From Bifidobacterium phasiani (GTDB lineage Bacteria; Actinomycetota; Actinomycetes; Actinomycetales; Bifidobacteriaceae), in the NCBI RefSeq assembly GCF_019331775.1, contig NZ_JAHBBD010000028.1:1-32118 (forward strand): a stretch of 32,118 bases of DNA, written 5' to 3'. Positions 1 through 9,315 of the stretch are shown here, one piece after another (within the stretch, counting starts at the first letter, position 1; the number at the start of each line of letters is the position of its first letter). Below the pieces are notes generated by a model. It saw nothing but the letters and a program-made list of their open reading frames with translations, was not told the DNA's origin and made no database searches. The translations under genes were made by a program, and so were the position numbers.

Positions 1-331
1 ACCAAGCGTCCCGTCCGCGGCGGCAGCACCCCCCGGATCATGGAAATGACAGGGCGAAAGAGCCATACCGCGGTCGGCGACCAAGTCCCGAATCAATTTG
101 AGGACTCACCTAATACTGTAATGGGCGTGTCCGCGCCCGGGGCGGGCCGTGCGACCGAGGGGCTGTTTCCGCCGCCAGGCGGGACGGGTCGGCGCCCGCG
201 CGGGCCGTGACGCCGGGCCGGGCGCCACGCCGGTCTGTGGTCGGTCCCGCGGCGCGGAGGCGGGCGACGGGAACGGTCCGGCATGGAGGCCGAGAGGAGG
301 CGGTCCCGCGGCGCGGATACGGGGCCGCGGC
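1..331. other. Left-edge gene-free stretch
   Basis: No gene is supported here. It lies downstream of the minus-strand hrpA. A 17-bp direct repeat occurs at 242-258 and again at 301-317 (core CGGTCCCGCGGCGCGGA). A 7-bp inverted repeat at 306-312 and 324-330, just after the hrpA stop, could form a weak hairpin but has no T-tract. A relatively AT-rich patch at 90-122 contains TACAGT on the minus strand (120-115). It could be the -10 box of a gene leaving the left edge, but no product is recognisable. Confidence 0.4.
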
Positions 332-3300
332 TCAGCCCAGCGCCCTGCGGATGCGCTGCAGGCTCACCGGACCGGCGGTGCCGAGCTCCTGCGCCCACAG
401 CGAGACGTAGAACTCCTCGAGCATCCAGCGTGCGGTCTCGGCCTGCTTGGCCAGCGCCTCGCGCCGCGGTCCGGCCGGCTCGGCCTCGGCGCGCGCCCGC
501 GCCGCGTCGACCAGCTGGCGGGCCTCGTCGGCCTCCCAGGCCCAGCGCACGTCGCGGTTCTTGTCGGCCTTCGCCTTGTTCAGCCGCATGAGGTCGGCAT
601 GCAGGTACGTCTCCACGCGGGGCAGCGACAGGGGCGGCGTGGCGCCGACGAAGTCGGGGCGGACCAGCGAGGCGGCGTGTTCGCGGATCGACTGCAGCAC
701 CGAGAGCATCGGCAGGTCGGCCGGTCCGGACACGGCCTTGTCGACCTCGGCGTGGCGGCGCAGTATGGCGATGACGTCGTGCGCGACCGCGTACACCGTG
801 TCCTCGTACACCTGGCCGACGCCGGCCACGGCCTGCGCCAGGGCCTGGTCGTCGTCCAGCTCGTCGATGCGGGGCAGCAGCCGCTTGACCGCCGCCAGCT
901 GCAGGTCCTCGACCAGCTGGGCGGTGGAGCGGTAGGGCGCGGAGGCCAGCATCAGCGCCTCGGCGCCGAGCCAGCGCGAGGAGATGCGTTCGGCGGGCAG
1001 GCGCAGTGCGTCCAGGGCGCCGCGCCACAGCATCGCGGCGCGCGATTCGGTGGTCGCCCCCGCCTTCTGCAGCAGGTTCGCACGCTCGACCAGACGCCCC
1101 TGGTCGCCGGCGGCCTGCGCCTTGCGCCGCACGACCTGTCGGGCGGAGGCCTCCGCCTGCTCGGCGAAGCGCCGCTGCAGCGCGGCCAGGTCCTTGCCGG
1201 CGCCCAGCACCTTGGCCGTGCCGCGGCCGTGGCGGCGGCCATGCCGGTCGCGCGCCGGCGGCATCGTCTGCTCGACCGAGAACGTCATGCGCAGGTACGG
1301 CGAGAGCCTGTCCCACAGCTCGGGGCCGAGCACCTCGGGGTGGATCTGCGCGCCGACGACGCGGATCGCCGCCTGCGTGAACACATGGGCGAAGTCCGGC
1401 CAGGCGGCGCCGCGCGTCGCCTCGGCGACCTCGACCGGCGCGTCCTCGGGCGGCAGGTTCGGCTTCTGGCGCTCGCCCGAGCCGGGCAGGTCGGGGTAAT
1501 GTCCGTCGATCCACGCGCGGATCGCGCGCGCGGTGTCGGGCGCGGGCACGAACTGGACGCGCAGCGCCTTGGGCAGCGCCTTGATCAGCCCGACGATCAG
1601 CTCGTCGAGCAGACCCGGCACGTTCCACGAGAACTGCTCCGGGGTCAGCCGGGAGAGCGCCTTGATCGGGATGTGCACGGTCACGCCGTCGTTCTCGGCC
1701 TGCGGGTCGTACACGTAGCTGAGCTTCAGGTCGATCGGCGTGCCGTCGGTGCCCAGCGTGTGCCACTGGTCGGGGTAGTCGTCCAGGCTCACCGACTCGG
1801 CGGTCGCCAGCCGCTCCACCTTCTCCGGGTCGAAGTCGAGCAGATGCGGGTGCTCGTCGTGCACGCCCCGCCACCACTTCGCCAGGTCGGCCACCGACGT
1901 CACGTCGGCGGGGACGACCGCGTTGTAGAAGTCGTACAGGTCCTCGTCGCTCACCGTGCCGGCGAGCTGGCGGGTGCGGCTCGCGTCCTCGGCGGCGTCC
2001 TCGAGCACGTCGAGGTTGCGCTGCACGAACGCGTCGTACTGGAAGCGCTGCTGGATGTCGCCGCCCACCAGGCCCTGGCGGATCAGGAAGTCGCGCGCCT
2101 CGGGCGGGTTGATGCGGCCCCACTGCACGGTGCGGTCCTGCACGATCGGCAGACCGTACAGCAGCACCTTCGCGCTGGCCACGGCCGAGCCGCGCGAGCC
2201 GGACCAATGCGGCTCCGCGTACGTCGTGCGGGTCAGCGAGCCGGCCAGCGGCTCGGCCCACGCCGGGTCGATCGCCGCCGAATAGCGCGCCCACAGCCGG
2301 CTCGTCTCCACCAGCTCGGTGCTCATCACCCAGGGCGGCGTCGTCTTGGCGACGCTGGAGGCCGGGAACAGGGCGAACCGCGTGCCGCGCGCCCCCTGGT
2401 AGTCGTTCTTGGCCATCTTCTGGGCGCGCTTCATCGCCCGCGCCTTCGCCGCGCCCTTGAGGCCGGCGAAATCGGAGGCCTTCGGCTCGCGCAGCACCTG
2501 CATGCCCATCATCGACAGCAGGCCGGCGAGCATCGAGGTGTGCACGCCCTGGGCGTCCCACGAGCAGCACAGCGAGTGGGCCGCCTGCTGGTTGATCGGC
2601 AGCTGGCGGATCTTCAGGTCCGGACGCGAGACCGGCAGCGGCTCGCCGACCCGGAACCCGAGCTCGCGGCACATCTCGGTGAGCTGGGCGACCAGGTCGC
2701 GCCACTGGCGCATGCGCAGCCAGCTGAAGTACTCGGTCTTGCAGATGCGGCGCAGCGCCGAGTTGCTCGGCTCGCCGTCCGCCTGGAACACGCGGTCCCA
2801 GATGTTCAGCGCGGTCAGGAAGTCGCTGCCCGGGTCCGCGTAGCGGTTGTGGATGCGGTCGGCCTCATCGCGGTTCTCGTCGGGGCGCTCGCGTGGGTCC
2901 TGCAGGCTCAGGAACGCGACGACCACGAGCACGGCGGCCAGCGTGTTCGGCGTGGTCGAGCGCGCCGCCTCGATGACCATGCGCCCCAGGCGCACGTCGA
3001 TCGGGATGCGGGCGAGCTGGCGGCCGATATGCGTCAGCGTCACCCCGCCGCGCTTGCGGGCGATCGCCTTGAGCTCGACGAGCTCGTTGAAGCCGTCGGA
3101 GACGGCCTTCATGTCCGGCGGGTCGATGAACCCGAACGACGTGACGTCCTCGGCGGTGCGGGCCACGCCGACGCTGAGCATGTGGAGGACCACCGCGCCC
3201 AGCGACGTGCGCAGGATCTCCGGCTCGGTGAAGCGCGGGCGCGTCTCGTAGTCCTCGCGGCCGTACAGGCGGATCGCGATGCCGTCGGCGACGCGGCCGC

Positions 3301-4468
3301 AGCGGCCGGCGCGCTGGTCGGCGCTCGCCTGCGAGATCGGCTCGATCGGCAGGCGCTGCACCTTCGCGGTCTTCGAGTACCGGGAGATGCGCGCGGTGCC
3401 CGGGTCGACGACGTAGCGGATGCCCGGCACGGTCAGCGAGGTCTCGGCCACGTTCGTGGCGATGATGATGCGCTGGCGGTCGTGCGGCTCGAAGACCCGG
3501 TGCTGCTCCTTGGCGGACAGGCGGGCGAACAGCGGCACGACCTCGATGGCGTCGGGGCGGCGCATGTCCGAGACCCGCGGGCCCCAGTGGCGGCGCAGTG
3601 CGGCCTCGAAGTCGTGGATGTCGCGCTCGCCGGAGGCGAAGACCAGGATGTCGCGCGGCCCGGTGACGTGGCTGGAGTGGATGACCAGCTCGGCGCAGGC
3701 GCGCGCCACGGCGGTGGGCATGTCGACCGGGGTCTCGCGTTCGCGGCTGCGGCCCTCGCGCTCGGAGCGGCTGGGCGCGGTCGACAGCTCGGCGTAGGCG
3801 CTGTCGCCCGGCATCGCGCCGGTCTCGAACCCGGGCACCGTGCGCATCAGCGCGGGGGCGGTGCCGAGCGGCTCGTAGACGATCTGCACCGGATAGGTGC
3901 GGCCCGAGACCTCGATGACGGGCACGTCGGTGTGCAGCGCGCGCTCGAAGTGCTCCTTGAACTTGACCGAGTCGATGGTGGCGGAGGTGATGACGAGCTT
4001 GAGGTCGCGGCGGCGGGGGAGCAGCGCCGTCAGGTAGCCGAGCAGGAAGTCGATGTTCAGGCTGCGCTCGTGCGCCTCGTCGATCACGATGGTGTCGTAG
4101 CGGCTCAGCTGCGGGTCGCGCTGGATCTGGGCGAGCAGGATGCCGTCGGTGACGACGCGCAGCCTGGTCCTCGGCGAGCTTTCGTCGGTGAAGCGCACCT
4201 GGTAGCCGATCTCGTCGCCCAGACGGACGTCCATCTCGGCGGCGATGCGCTCGGCGACGGTGCGCGCGGCGAGGCGGCGCGGCTGCGTGTGCACGATCTG
4301 GCGGCCGTGGCTGCCGCGGCCGAGCTCGAGCAGGATCTTCGGCAGCTGCGTGGTCTTGCCCGAGCCGGTCTGCCCGGAGACGATGACGACCTGCGAACGG
4401 CGCACGGCCTGCGCGATCTCGTCCTTGGCGGCGCTGACCGGCAGCTCCTGCGGATACTCGAACTTCAT
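332..4468 (-). CDS. hrpA: ATP-dependent RNA helicase HrpA (DEAH box)
   Basis: A 1378-residue superfamily 2 DEAH-box RNA helicase, close to the roughly 1300 residues usual for HrpA. Seen in the protein: Walker A GQTGSGKTTQLPK near residues 32-44, DEAH at 130-133, SAT motif III near 162-164, then TNVAETSLTVPG and the motif VI segment QRAGRCGR. After the RecA-like domains comes the long C-terminal region typical of HrpA (helicase-associated and DUF3418-type). In the family it unwinds RNA or remodels RNP with ATP in the cytoplasm, and in some bacteria it affects mRNA processing. The ATG at 4468 is preferred because AGGGG lies just upstream; an in-frame extension to 4570 adds a Pro/Arg-rich, non-conserved leader. 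The methyltransferase gene lies 135 bp upstream on the same strand. Family assignment is firm; the RNA substrate is unknown. Confidence 0.95.
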   Translation of the reverse strand: MKFEYPQELPVSAAKDEIAQAVRRSQVVIVSGQTGSGKTTQLPKILLELGRGSHGRQIVHTQPRRLAARTVAERIAAEMDVRLGDEIGYQVRFTDESSPRTRLRVVTDGILLAQIQRDPQLSRYDTIVIDEAHERSLNIDFLLGYLTALLPRRRDLKLVITSATIDSVKFKEHFERALHTDVPVIEVSGRTYPVQIVYEPLGTAPALMRTVPGFETGAMPGDSAYAELSTAPSRSEREGRSRERETPVDMPTAVARACAELVIHSSHVTGPRDILVFASGERDIHDFEAALRRHWGPRVSDMRRPDAIEVVPLFARLSAKEQHRVFEPHDRQRIIIATNVAETSLTVPGIRYVVDPGTARISRYSKTAKVQRLPIEPISQASADQRAGRCGRVADGIAIRLYGREDYETRPRFTEPEILRTSLGAVVLHMLSVGVARTAEDVTSFGFIDPPDMKAVSDGFNELVELKAIARKRGGVTLTHIGRQLARIPIDVRLGRMVIEAARSTTPNTLAAVLVVVAFLSLQDPRERPDENRDEADRIHNRYADPGSDFLTALNIWDRVFQADGEPSNSALRRICKTEYFSWLRMRQWRDLVAQLTEMCRELGFRVGEPLPVSRPDLKIRQLPINQQAAHSLCCSWDAQGVHTSMLAGLLSMMGMQVLREPKASDFAGLKGAAKARAMKRAQKMAKNDYQGARGTRFALFPASSVAKTTPPWVMSTELVETSRLWARYSAAIDPAWAEPLAGSLTRTTYAEPHWSGSRGSAVASAKVLLYGLPIVQDRTVQWGRINPPEARDFLIRQGLVGGDIQQRFQYDAFVQRNLDVLEDAAEDASRTRQLAGTVSDEDLYDFYNAVVPADVTSVADLAKWWRGVHDEHPHLLDFDPEKVERLATAESVSLDDYPDQWHTLGTDGTPIDLKLSYVYDPQAENDGVTVHIPIKALSRLTPEQFSWNVPGLLDELIVGLIKALPKALRVQFVPAPDTARAIRAWIDGHYPDLPGSGERQKPNLPPEDAPVEVAEATRGAAWPDFAHVFTQAAIRVVGAQIHPEVLGPELWDRLSPYLRMTFSVEQTMPPARDRHGRRHGRGTAKVLGAGKDLAALQRRFAEQAEASARQVVRRKAQAAGDQGRLVERANLLQKAGATTESRAAMLWRGALDALRLPAERISSRWLGAEALMLASAPYRSTAQLVEDLQLAAVKRLLPRIDELDDDQALAQAVAGVGQVYEDTVYAVAHDVIAILRRHAEVDKAVSGPADLPMLSVLQSIREHAASLVRPDFVGATPPLSLPRVETYLHADLMRLNKAKADKNRDVRWAWEADEARQLVDAARARAEAEPAGPRREALAKQAETARWMLEEFYVSLWAQELGTAGPVSLQRIRRALG

Positions 4469-4492
4469 AGACCCCTGTTCCTCTGCGTTGCC

Positions 4493-4520
4493 CCGGAACG
4501 TTCCGGCACGGTGCCGGAAC
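4493..4520. promoter_or_regulatory. Overlapping palindromes upstream of hrpA
   Basis: Two overlapping perfect inverted repeats: CCGGAACGTTCCGG at 4493-4506, and GTTCCGGCAC at 4500-4509 paired with GTGCCGGAAC at 4511-4520 around one central base. They lie 25-52 bp before the hrpA start, between it and the methyltransferase on the same strand. They could be an operator or, as RNA, a terminator or attenuator hairpin for the upstream gene. No T-tract follows, so an operator or attenuator is as likely as a terminator. The palindromes are seen directly; the function is inference. Confidence 0.45.
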
Positions 4521-4603
4521 GGCGTCGGCGATCCCCGGGGCGCGGACGGACCGCCGGCCGGCGCGGACATGCCCGCCGGGCGGCGGCCCGCCGTCGGCGG
4601 AGG

Positions 4604-5254
4604 TCATCGCCGCAGGACTTCAATGATACGGAATCCCTTGGAGCTGGCGTACTTGCCCACGGCGTAGCCCTCGCCGAGCTCGCCGGCCAGCCACGGGATC
4701 AGCGAGTCGGCGCCGAGGTTGCGCTGCACGACCAGGTACGCCGCGCCGCCCGCGTTCAGCCGCGGCAGCCAGGCCATCAGCAGCGTGTGCAGGGCCTGCT
4801 TGCCGATGCGGATCGGCGGGTTCGACCAGATCGCGTCGAAGGTCAGGCCGTCGGGCACCGTCTCGGCGCCCTCGACCCGGACGTCGGGCAGGGGCGCGCC
4901 GTGCTCGTCGGTCTGCGCGACGTGTATGCGGTCGCACCCGTTGCGGCGCGCGTTGCCCGCGGTCAGCTCGAGGGCGCGCTCGTTGACGTCGACCGCCCAG
5001 ACGTCGGCCTGCGGGGATTCGAAGGCCATCGCCAGCGCGATCGGGCCCCAGCCGCAGCCCAGGTCGAGGAACGTGCCGCGCTCGGGCGGCGTCGGCGCAT
5101 GGCGCAGCAGCACCGAGGTGCCCAGGTCGACGCGCGAGCCCGAGAACACCCCGCGCGAGGTCTGCACGTCGGCCTCGAAGCCGCGCAGGGTCGCATGCAG
5201 CGTGCGGCGCACGTCCTCGGACGCCGGCGTCGCCGAAAAGTACTGTTCGCTCAT
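4604..5254 (-). CDS. Class I SAM-dependent methyltransferase, RsmC/MTS type
   Basis: A 216-residue protein with a Rossmann-type methyltransferase small (MTS) domain. The SAM-binding motif I FLDLGCGWGPIAL is at residues 62-74. The acidic end of strand 2 is AVDVNERAL near 87-95. The catalytic-loop motif NPPI at 145-148 is the form used by N2-guanine methyltransferases such as RsmC and RlmG. It is about half the length of E. coli RsmC and corresponds to the catalytic half only, which is usual for Gram-positive 'RsmC-like' proteins. The likely substrate is a guanine in rRNA, but this is inference. The ATG at 5254 is chosen because similarity begins there and GAGGAA lies about 11 nt upstream; longer in-frame starts add only Arg-rich sequence. 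It lies upstream of hrpA and is divergent from hflX. Confidence 0.85.
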   Translation of the reverse strand: MSEQYFSATPASEDVRRTLHATLRGFEADVQTSRGVFSGSRVDLGTSVLLRHAPTPPERGTFLDLGCGWGPIALAMAFESPQADVWAVDVNERALELTAGNARRNGCDRIHVAQTDEHGAPLPDVRVEGAETVPDGLTFDAIWSNPPIRIGKQALHTLLMAWLPRLNAGGAAYLVVQRNLGADSLIPWLAGELGEGYAVGKYASSKGFRIIEVLRR

Positions 5255-5349
5255 TGATGGATCCGTTCCTCGTGTGGTGGTCGCCATGCCCGCCGCGGGC
5301 CGGACGCCGGGCCGGACGCCCGGGGCCCGCGGGCCCGCGGACCCTGCCG

Positions 5350-5355
5350 ATTGTA
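5350..5355 (-). promoter_or_regulatory. Possible -10 box for the methyltransferase gene
   Basis: TACAAT on the minus strand, about 95 bp before the methyltransferase start, in otherwise extremely GC-rich DNA. No good -35 hexamer is visible about 17 bp upstream. The rest of the 328-bp spacer 5255-5582 holds no gene I can support: it carries this box, GC-rich inverted repeats and the hflX promoter. Confidence 0.35.
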
Positions 5356-5538
5356 CGCCGGGGGAGCGAGCGGCGGATGCCCGGCGCCGGCGGCGGGGCG
5401 CCCGCTCCCTCGCCGCCGCGCCTCCGACGTGGACGAAGCAGGTCGCGGACGACCGGGGGCGCCCGCCACCTCGCCGCCGCGCCGGCCGGACGCCCGGACG
5501 TTTCGCCCGCGGCTTCGCCGTTGTCTGCTTGGTCACGG

Positions 5539-5544
5539 ATAATG
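5539..5544 (+). promoter_or_regulatory. Possible -10 box for hflX
   Basis: GATAAT in the context GGATAATG, 38 bp before the chosen hflX ATG. Transcription would start near 5551, which argues for the ATG at 5583 rather than a longer protein. The murC leader carries the same GGATAATG word (28761-28768). No clear -35 box. Confidence 0.4.
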
Positions 5545-5582
5545 AGGCGTTGATTCATGCACGATGCGACGATGATGGGCGG

Positions 5583-7127
5583 ATGCAGGTGACGGAACAC
5601 GAGGATCTCAAGGCTGTGGACGGCGGCATGCCGCGGGCGGACCGGTCGGAGCCCGCGGCGGGGGACGCCGCCGGCCGCGGCGACGTGCTGGCCGAGCGCT
5701 CCGAGGTGCTGCTCGACGACGACCGGCGCGGCGCCGGGGCCGCGCGGGACTCCGACGAGCTGTGGGAGGAGCGCGAGGGGCGCAACGCGCTGCGGCACGT
5801 CACCGGTCTGGGCGAGCTGCAGGACGTCACCGAGGTCGAGTACCGCAAGGTGCGTCTGGAGCGCGTCGTGCTCGTCGGCGTGTGGTCGAGCGCGACCTCC
5901 ACGCAGTCGCAGGCCGAGGAGTCGCTGCGCGAGCTCGCCGCGCTCGCCGAGACCGCGGGCGCCCAGGTGTGCGACGGCCTGCTGCAGCACCGCTACCGGC
6001 CCGACGCCGCCACCTACGTCGGCTCCGGCAAGGCCCGGGAGATCGCCGACATCGTCGCGCGCGAGGAGGCCGACACCATCATCGTCGACGACGACCTGCC
6101 GCCCAGCCAGCGCCGTGCGCTCGAGGACGCCACCAAGGTCAAGGTCGTCGACCGCACGGCCGTCATCCTCGACATCTTCGCCCAGCATGCGACCAGCCGC
6201 GAGGGCAAGGCGCAGGTCGAGCTCGCCCAGCTGCAGTACATGCTGCCGCGACTGCGCGGCTGGGGCGCGTCGCTGTCCCGGCAGGCCGGCGGCCGCGCGG
6301 CCGGCGCCGACGGCGGCATCGGCTCGCGAGGCCCGGGCGAGACCAAGATCGAGATGGACCGCCGCGTGATCCGCAACCGCATCGCCAGGCTGCGCAAGCA
6401 GATCGCGCAGATGGCCCCCGCCCGCGACGTCAAGCGCGGCTCGCGCCGGCGCTACGGCCTGCCGACCGTCGCCGTGGTCGGCTACACGAACGCCGGCAAG
6501 TCGTCGCTGACCAACCGGCTGACCGGGGCGAGCGAGCTGGTCGAGAACGCGCTGTTCGCCACGCTGGACACGGCCGTGCGCCGCGCCCGCGCGAAGGACG
6601 GGCGGCTCTACGCCTACGTCGACACGGTCGGGTTCGTGCGCCGCCTGCCCACGCAACTGGTCGAGGCGTTCAAGTCGACGCTGGAGGAGGTCGGCGAGGC
6701 CGACCTGATCGTCCACGTCGTCGACGGCTCGCATCCCGACCCGTTCTCCCAGATCGACGCCGTCAACGAGGTGCTCGCCGGCATCGAGGGCGTGGGGGAC
6801 ATCCCCACCGTCGTCGCGTTCAACAAGGCCGACATGATGGACGAGGCCGCGCGCGGGCGCATCGCCTCGCTCATGCCCGACGCGTTCGTCGTCTCCGCGG
6901 CCACGGGCGAGGGCGTCGACGACCTGCGCGCCGCGGTCGAGGCGGCGCTGCCGACGCCGAACGTCCACGTCTCGGCGCTGCTGCCGTACAGCGCCGGGGC
7001 GCTGCTGTCACAGGTGCGCGAGTACGGCAAGGTCGACAGCGTGGAGTACCGCGACGACGGCGTGATGCTGGAGGCGCAGGTCGACAGCCGGCTGGCCGCC
7101 CAGATCGTGGAACGGTCCATCGGCTGA
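5583..7127 (+). CDS. hflX: GTPase HflX
   Basis: A 514-residue HflX-family GTPase, a ribosome-associated protein known in other bacteria to split stalled or stress-hibernating 70S particles. Seen: an acidic N-terminal extension of about 90 residues; the HflX N-terminal nucleotide-binding domain (from LVGVWSSAT to YVGSGKAREI); a coiled or helical linker with GPGETKIEMDRR; then a TRAFAC G domain with G1 GYTNAGKSS near 300-308, G3 DTVGF, G4 NKAD and G5 SAATGEG. The ATG at 5583 has only a weak GGGCGG ribosome site. A TTG at 5550 is in frame but coincides with the predicted transcription start. It is divergent from the methyltransferase and followed by ldh on the same strand after 207 bp. Confidence 0.95.
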   Translation: MQVTEHEDLKAVDGGMPRADRSEPAAGDAAGRGDVLAERSEVLLDDDRRGAGAARDSDELWEEREGRNALRHVTGLGELQDVTEVEYRKVRLERVVLVGVWSSATSTQSQAEESLRELAALAETAGAQVCDGLLQHRYRPDAATYVGSGKAREIADIVAREEADTIIVDDDLPPSQRRALEDATKVKVVDRTAVILDIFAQHATSREGKAQVELAQLQYMLPRLRGWGASLSRQAGGRAAGADGGIGSRGPGETKIEMDRRVIRNRIARLRKQIAQMAPARDVKRGSRRRYGLPTVAVVGYTNAGKSSLTNRLTGASELVENALFATLDTAVRRARAKDGRLYAYVDTVGFVRRLPTQLVEAFKSTLEEVGEADLIVHVVDGSHPDPFSQIDAVNEVLAGIEGVGDIPTVVAFNKADMMDEAARGRIASLMPDAFVVSAATGEGVDDLRAAVEAALPTPNVHVSALLPYSAGALLSQVREYGKVDSVEYRDDGVMLEAQVDSRLAAQIVERSIG

Positions 7128-7154
7128 GCCGGGCGTCTTCGGCGGGGGCGGCCC

Positions 7155-7174
7155 CCGAGCGGCCGCCGGCTCGG
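7155..7174 (+). terminator. GC-rich hairpin after hflX
   Basis: CCGAGC at 7155-7160 pairs with GCTCGG at 7169-7174 around an 8-nt loop, 27 bp past the hflX stop. An alternative stem GGGGG/CCCCC overlaps it. There is no T-tract, so termination is only plausible. Confidence 0.35.
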
Positions 7175-7227
7175 CCGGGACGGCGGATGGCGTGCGCGTG
7201 CGCGTGGCGTGACGCGTCGGAGTGCCG

Positions 7228-7233
7228 TATATT
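7228..7233 (+). promoter_or_regulatory. Possible -10 box for ldh
   Basis: TATATT (five of six consensus bases) in GC-rich surroundings, giving a leader of about 95 nt before the ldh ATG. The -35 region (around 7205-7210, TGGCGT) is poor. The leader carries a small hairpin (CCCGG, 7-nt loop, CCGGG) just upstream of the Shine-Dalgarno. TAGAGT at 7263-7268 is an alternative. Confidence 0.35.
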
Positions 7234-7295
7234 GTCGTGCGCGAAACGTCAAAGTGTGTGGATAGAGTGAAACGTGTTGTCATGAAACCCGGTAG

Positions 7296-8297
<1,002 letters not shown>

Positions 8298-8324
8298 TCC
8301 GGCGCATCGCGCGTATGATGCGGG

Positions 8325-8362
8325 CCCCGGCCGCCAGTGGCGGCCGGGGTTCCGTGTATTTG
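8325..8362 (+). terminator. Rho-independent-like terminator of ldh
   Basis: A perfect 11-bp stem: CCCCGGCCGCC at 8325-8335, loop AGT, GGCGGCCGGGG at 8339-8349. It is followed by the moderately T-rich TTCCGTGTATTT and begins 28 bp after the ldh stop. Confidence 0.8.
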
Positions 8363-8383
8363 GCGGGGCGGCATTCCGGCTAG

Positions 8384-8479
8384 ACGCGATTCCGTCGGAG
8401 CGGGATCCTGACCGAATGCGGTTCTGATCGAATGCGATTCTGGGTGAATGCGATTCTGGCGGAATATGATTCCGGCGGA
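8384..8479. repeat. Six-copy degenerate 16-bp tandem repeat
   Basis: Six contiguous 16-bp units starting at 8384, 8400, 8416, 8432, 8448 and 8464. The best unit is ATGCGATTCTGGCGGA. Copies 4 and 5 differ at two positions; the outer copies are more diverged. The period is not a multiple of three, so this is not a coding repeat. A lone related word, ATGCGATTC, occurs at 8744-8752. It lies directly after the ldh terminator. Confidence 0.8.
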
Positions 8480-9027
8480 TCGGAATCCGCGGCGCCGGAG
8501 TGCGGTGGTTCATGCCTGCGGTGGGCGTATCGTCGGTCTGGCGGAGCCGAATCGCGGCGATCTGGACTAGGTGTGGCGGATTTGCGGGTCTGCAATCATC
8601 CGACTGGCTTAGCTGAGGCACCCTTGGACGGTGCCGATGGAGGGATTTCCCGGTATTCCGCCACCGATACTCGGCTGTGGCGGGCAACGCTGCCTCACGT
8701 AGTGCATATCGATGTCCGCAGAAGCCTGAATCCGCTCCACGTAATGCGATTCGAGGCGTCGGAGCGGGGCGGAAGGGCATGGCGGCGATGTTGGGTCGGC
8801 GTTGCGGCGGTATCGTGCGACCGTGCCGTTGTGAACACGCTCGCACGGATATGGCCGCACGACGCGGTCGCGCGAATATGGTCGGGCGGCAAAGCCGAAC
8901 GGCATGGTTGCGGGGCGCGGTCAGGGAGGGGCGGTCCGGGCTCGCCGGAGGCGGAGCCGGGCGGTCCCGCCGGCCGGCGCGCGGGCCCAAGTGGTTCCGG
9001 CATGTGCTCAGGGCGGATGGCTTCTCT
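8480..9027. other. Gene-free spacer between ldh and the CDF gene
   Basis: I see no credible gene: frames are open only because of GC content and none resembles a protein. Visible structure is a perfect 6-bp stem, GGCACC (8617-8622) with GGTGCC (8630-8635) around a 7-nt loop, and the isolated 16-mer relative at 8744. Base composition is less GC-rich than the flanking genes. This could be an old degraded gene or a home for an unrecognised small RNA; nothing in the sequence decides this. Confidence 0.4.
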
Positions 9028-9107
9028 CTTATTGAGAATGAGATGCATCATTAATTGCTGAGAAAACAACGATTTTTCGTGCTGTTGTTCTTGAAATTCT
9101 CAATAAG
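9028..9107. promoter_or_regulatory. Large AT-rich inverted repeat, probable operator of the CDF gene
   Basis: CTTATTGAGAAT at 9028-9039 and its exact complement ATTCTCAATAAG at 9096-9107 form a perfect 12-bp inverted repeat. Inside, AACAAC and GTTGTT can pair around the GATTTTTCGTGCT region. A second palindrome, AATGA-N6-TCATT, is at 9037-9052. A further GAGAAT lies at 9121-9126. The right arm sits between the -35 and -10 boxes of the predicted promoter. This suggests a repressor (possibly a metal sensor) binding two sites, or an RNA/DNA stem. The regulator is unknown. Confidence 0.55.
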
Positions 9108-9119
9108 GGCCATTATGGT
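9091..9119 (+). promoter_or_regulatory. Promoter of the CDF metal-efflux gene
   Basis: TTGAAA at 9091-9096 and TATGGT at 9114-9119 with an exact 17-bp spacer. Transcription would begin near 9126 and leave a leader of about 190 nt. The right arm of the 12-bp inverted repeat occupies the spacer. Confidence 0.6.
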
Positions 9120-9315
9120 GAGAATATGCCGGCGGGGTGTGAAGGTTCCCGCCGTGCGGCCGATTCGCAGGTGGCGTTGCGATGGCGCCGAATGCGACCG
9201 GGACGGCGTGTGCGCCGGGGTGAATGGCGTGCGGGCATGCCGTGGCGGTTCGCGGAGCCGGCTCGCATCGTTTCGGCGTCGTGCGGCGTCGGTGTGGCGG
9301 GAAAGGAGCGCGGAT

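Noticed and set aside
1..96. A possible gene start on the minus strand leaving the left edge (TTG at 96 or ATG at 66)
   Set aside because: Only 22-32 codons, no Shine-Dalgarno and no recognisable protein start. A -10-like TACAGT lies upstream, but that alone is too little to call a gene.
149..5257. A 1702-codon open frame on the plus strand across hrpA and the methyltransferase
   Set aside because: Antisense shadow of two well-recognised minus-strand genes. Its translation is Arg/Ala/Val/Asp-rich with no known domain; long open frames are expected in DNA this GC-rich.
8617..8635. GGCACC/GGTGCC hairpin as a terminator or tRNA-like arm
   Set aside because: Only 6 bp, no T-tract, no flanking gene end and no other tRNA arms.
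9115..9315. N-terminal extension of the CDF protein from ATG 9115
   Set aside because: The ATG overlaps the predicted -10 box, the extension is Arg/Cys-rich and unlike the family, and GAAAGGAG sits at the right distance from ATG 9316.
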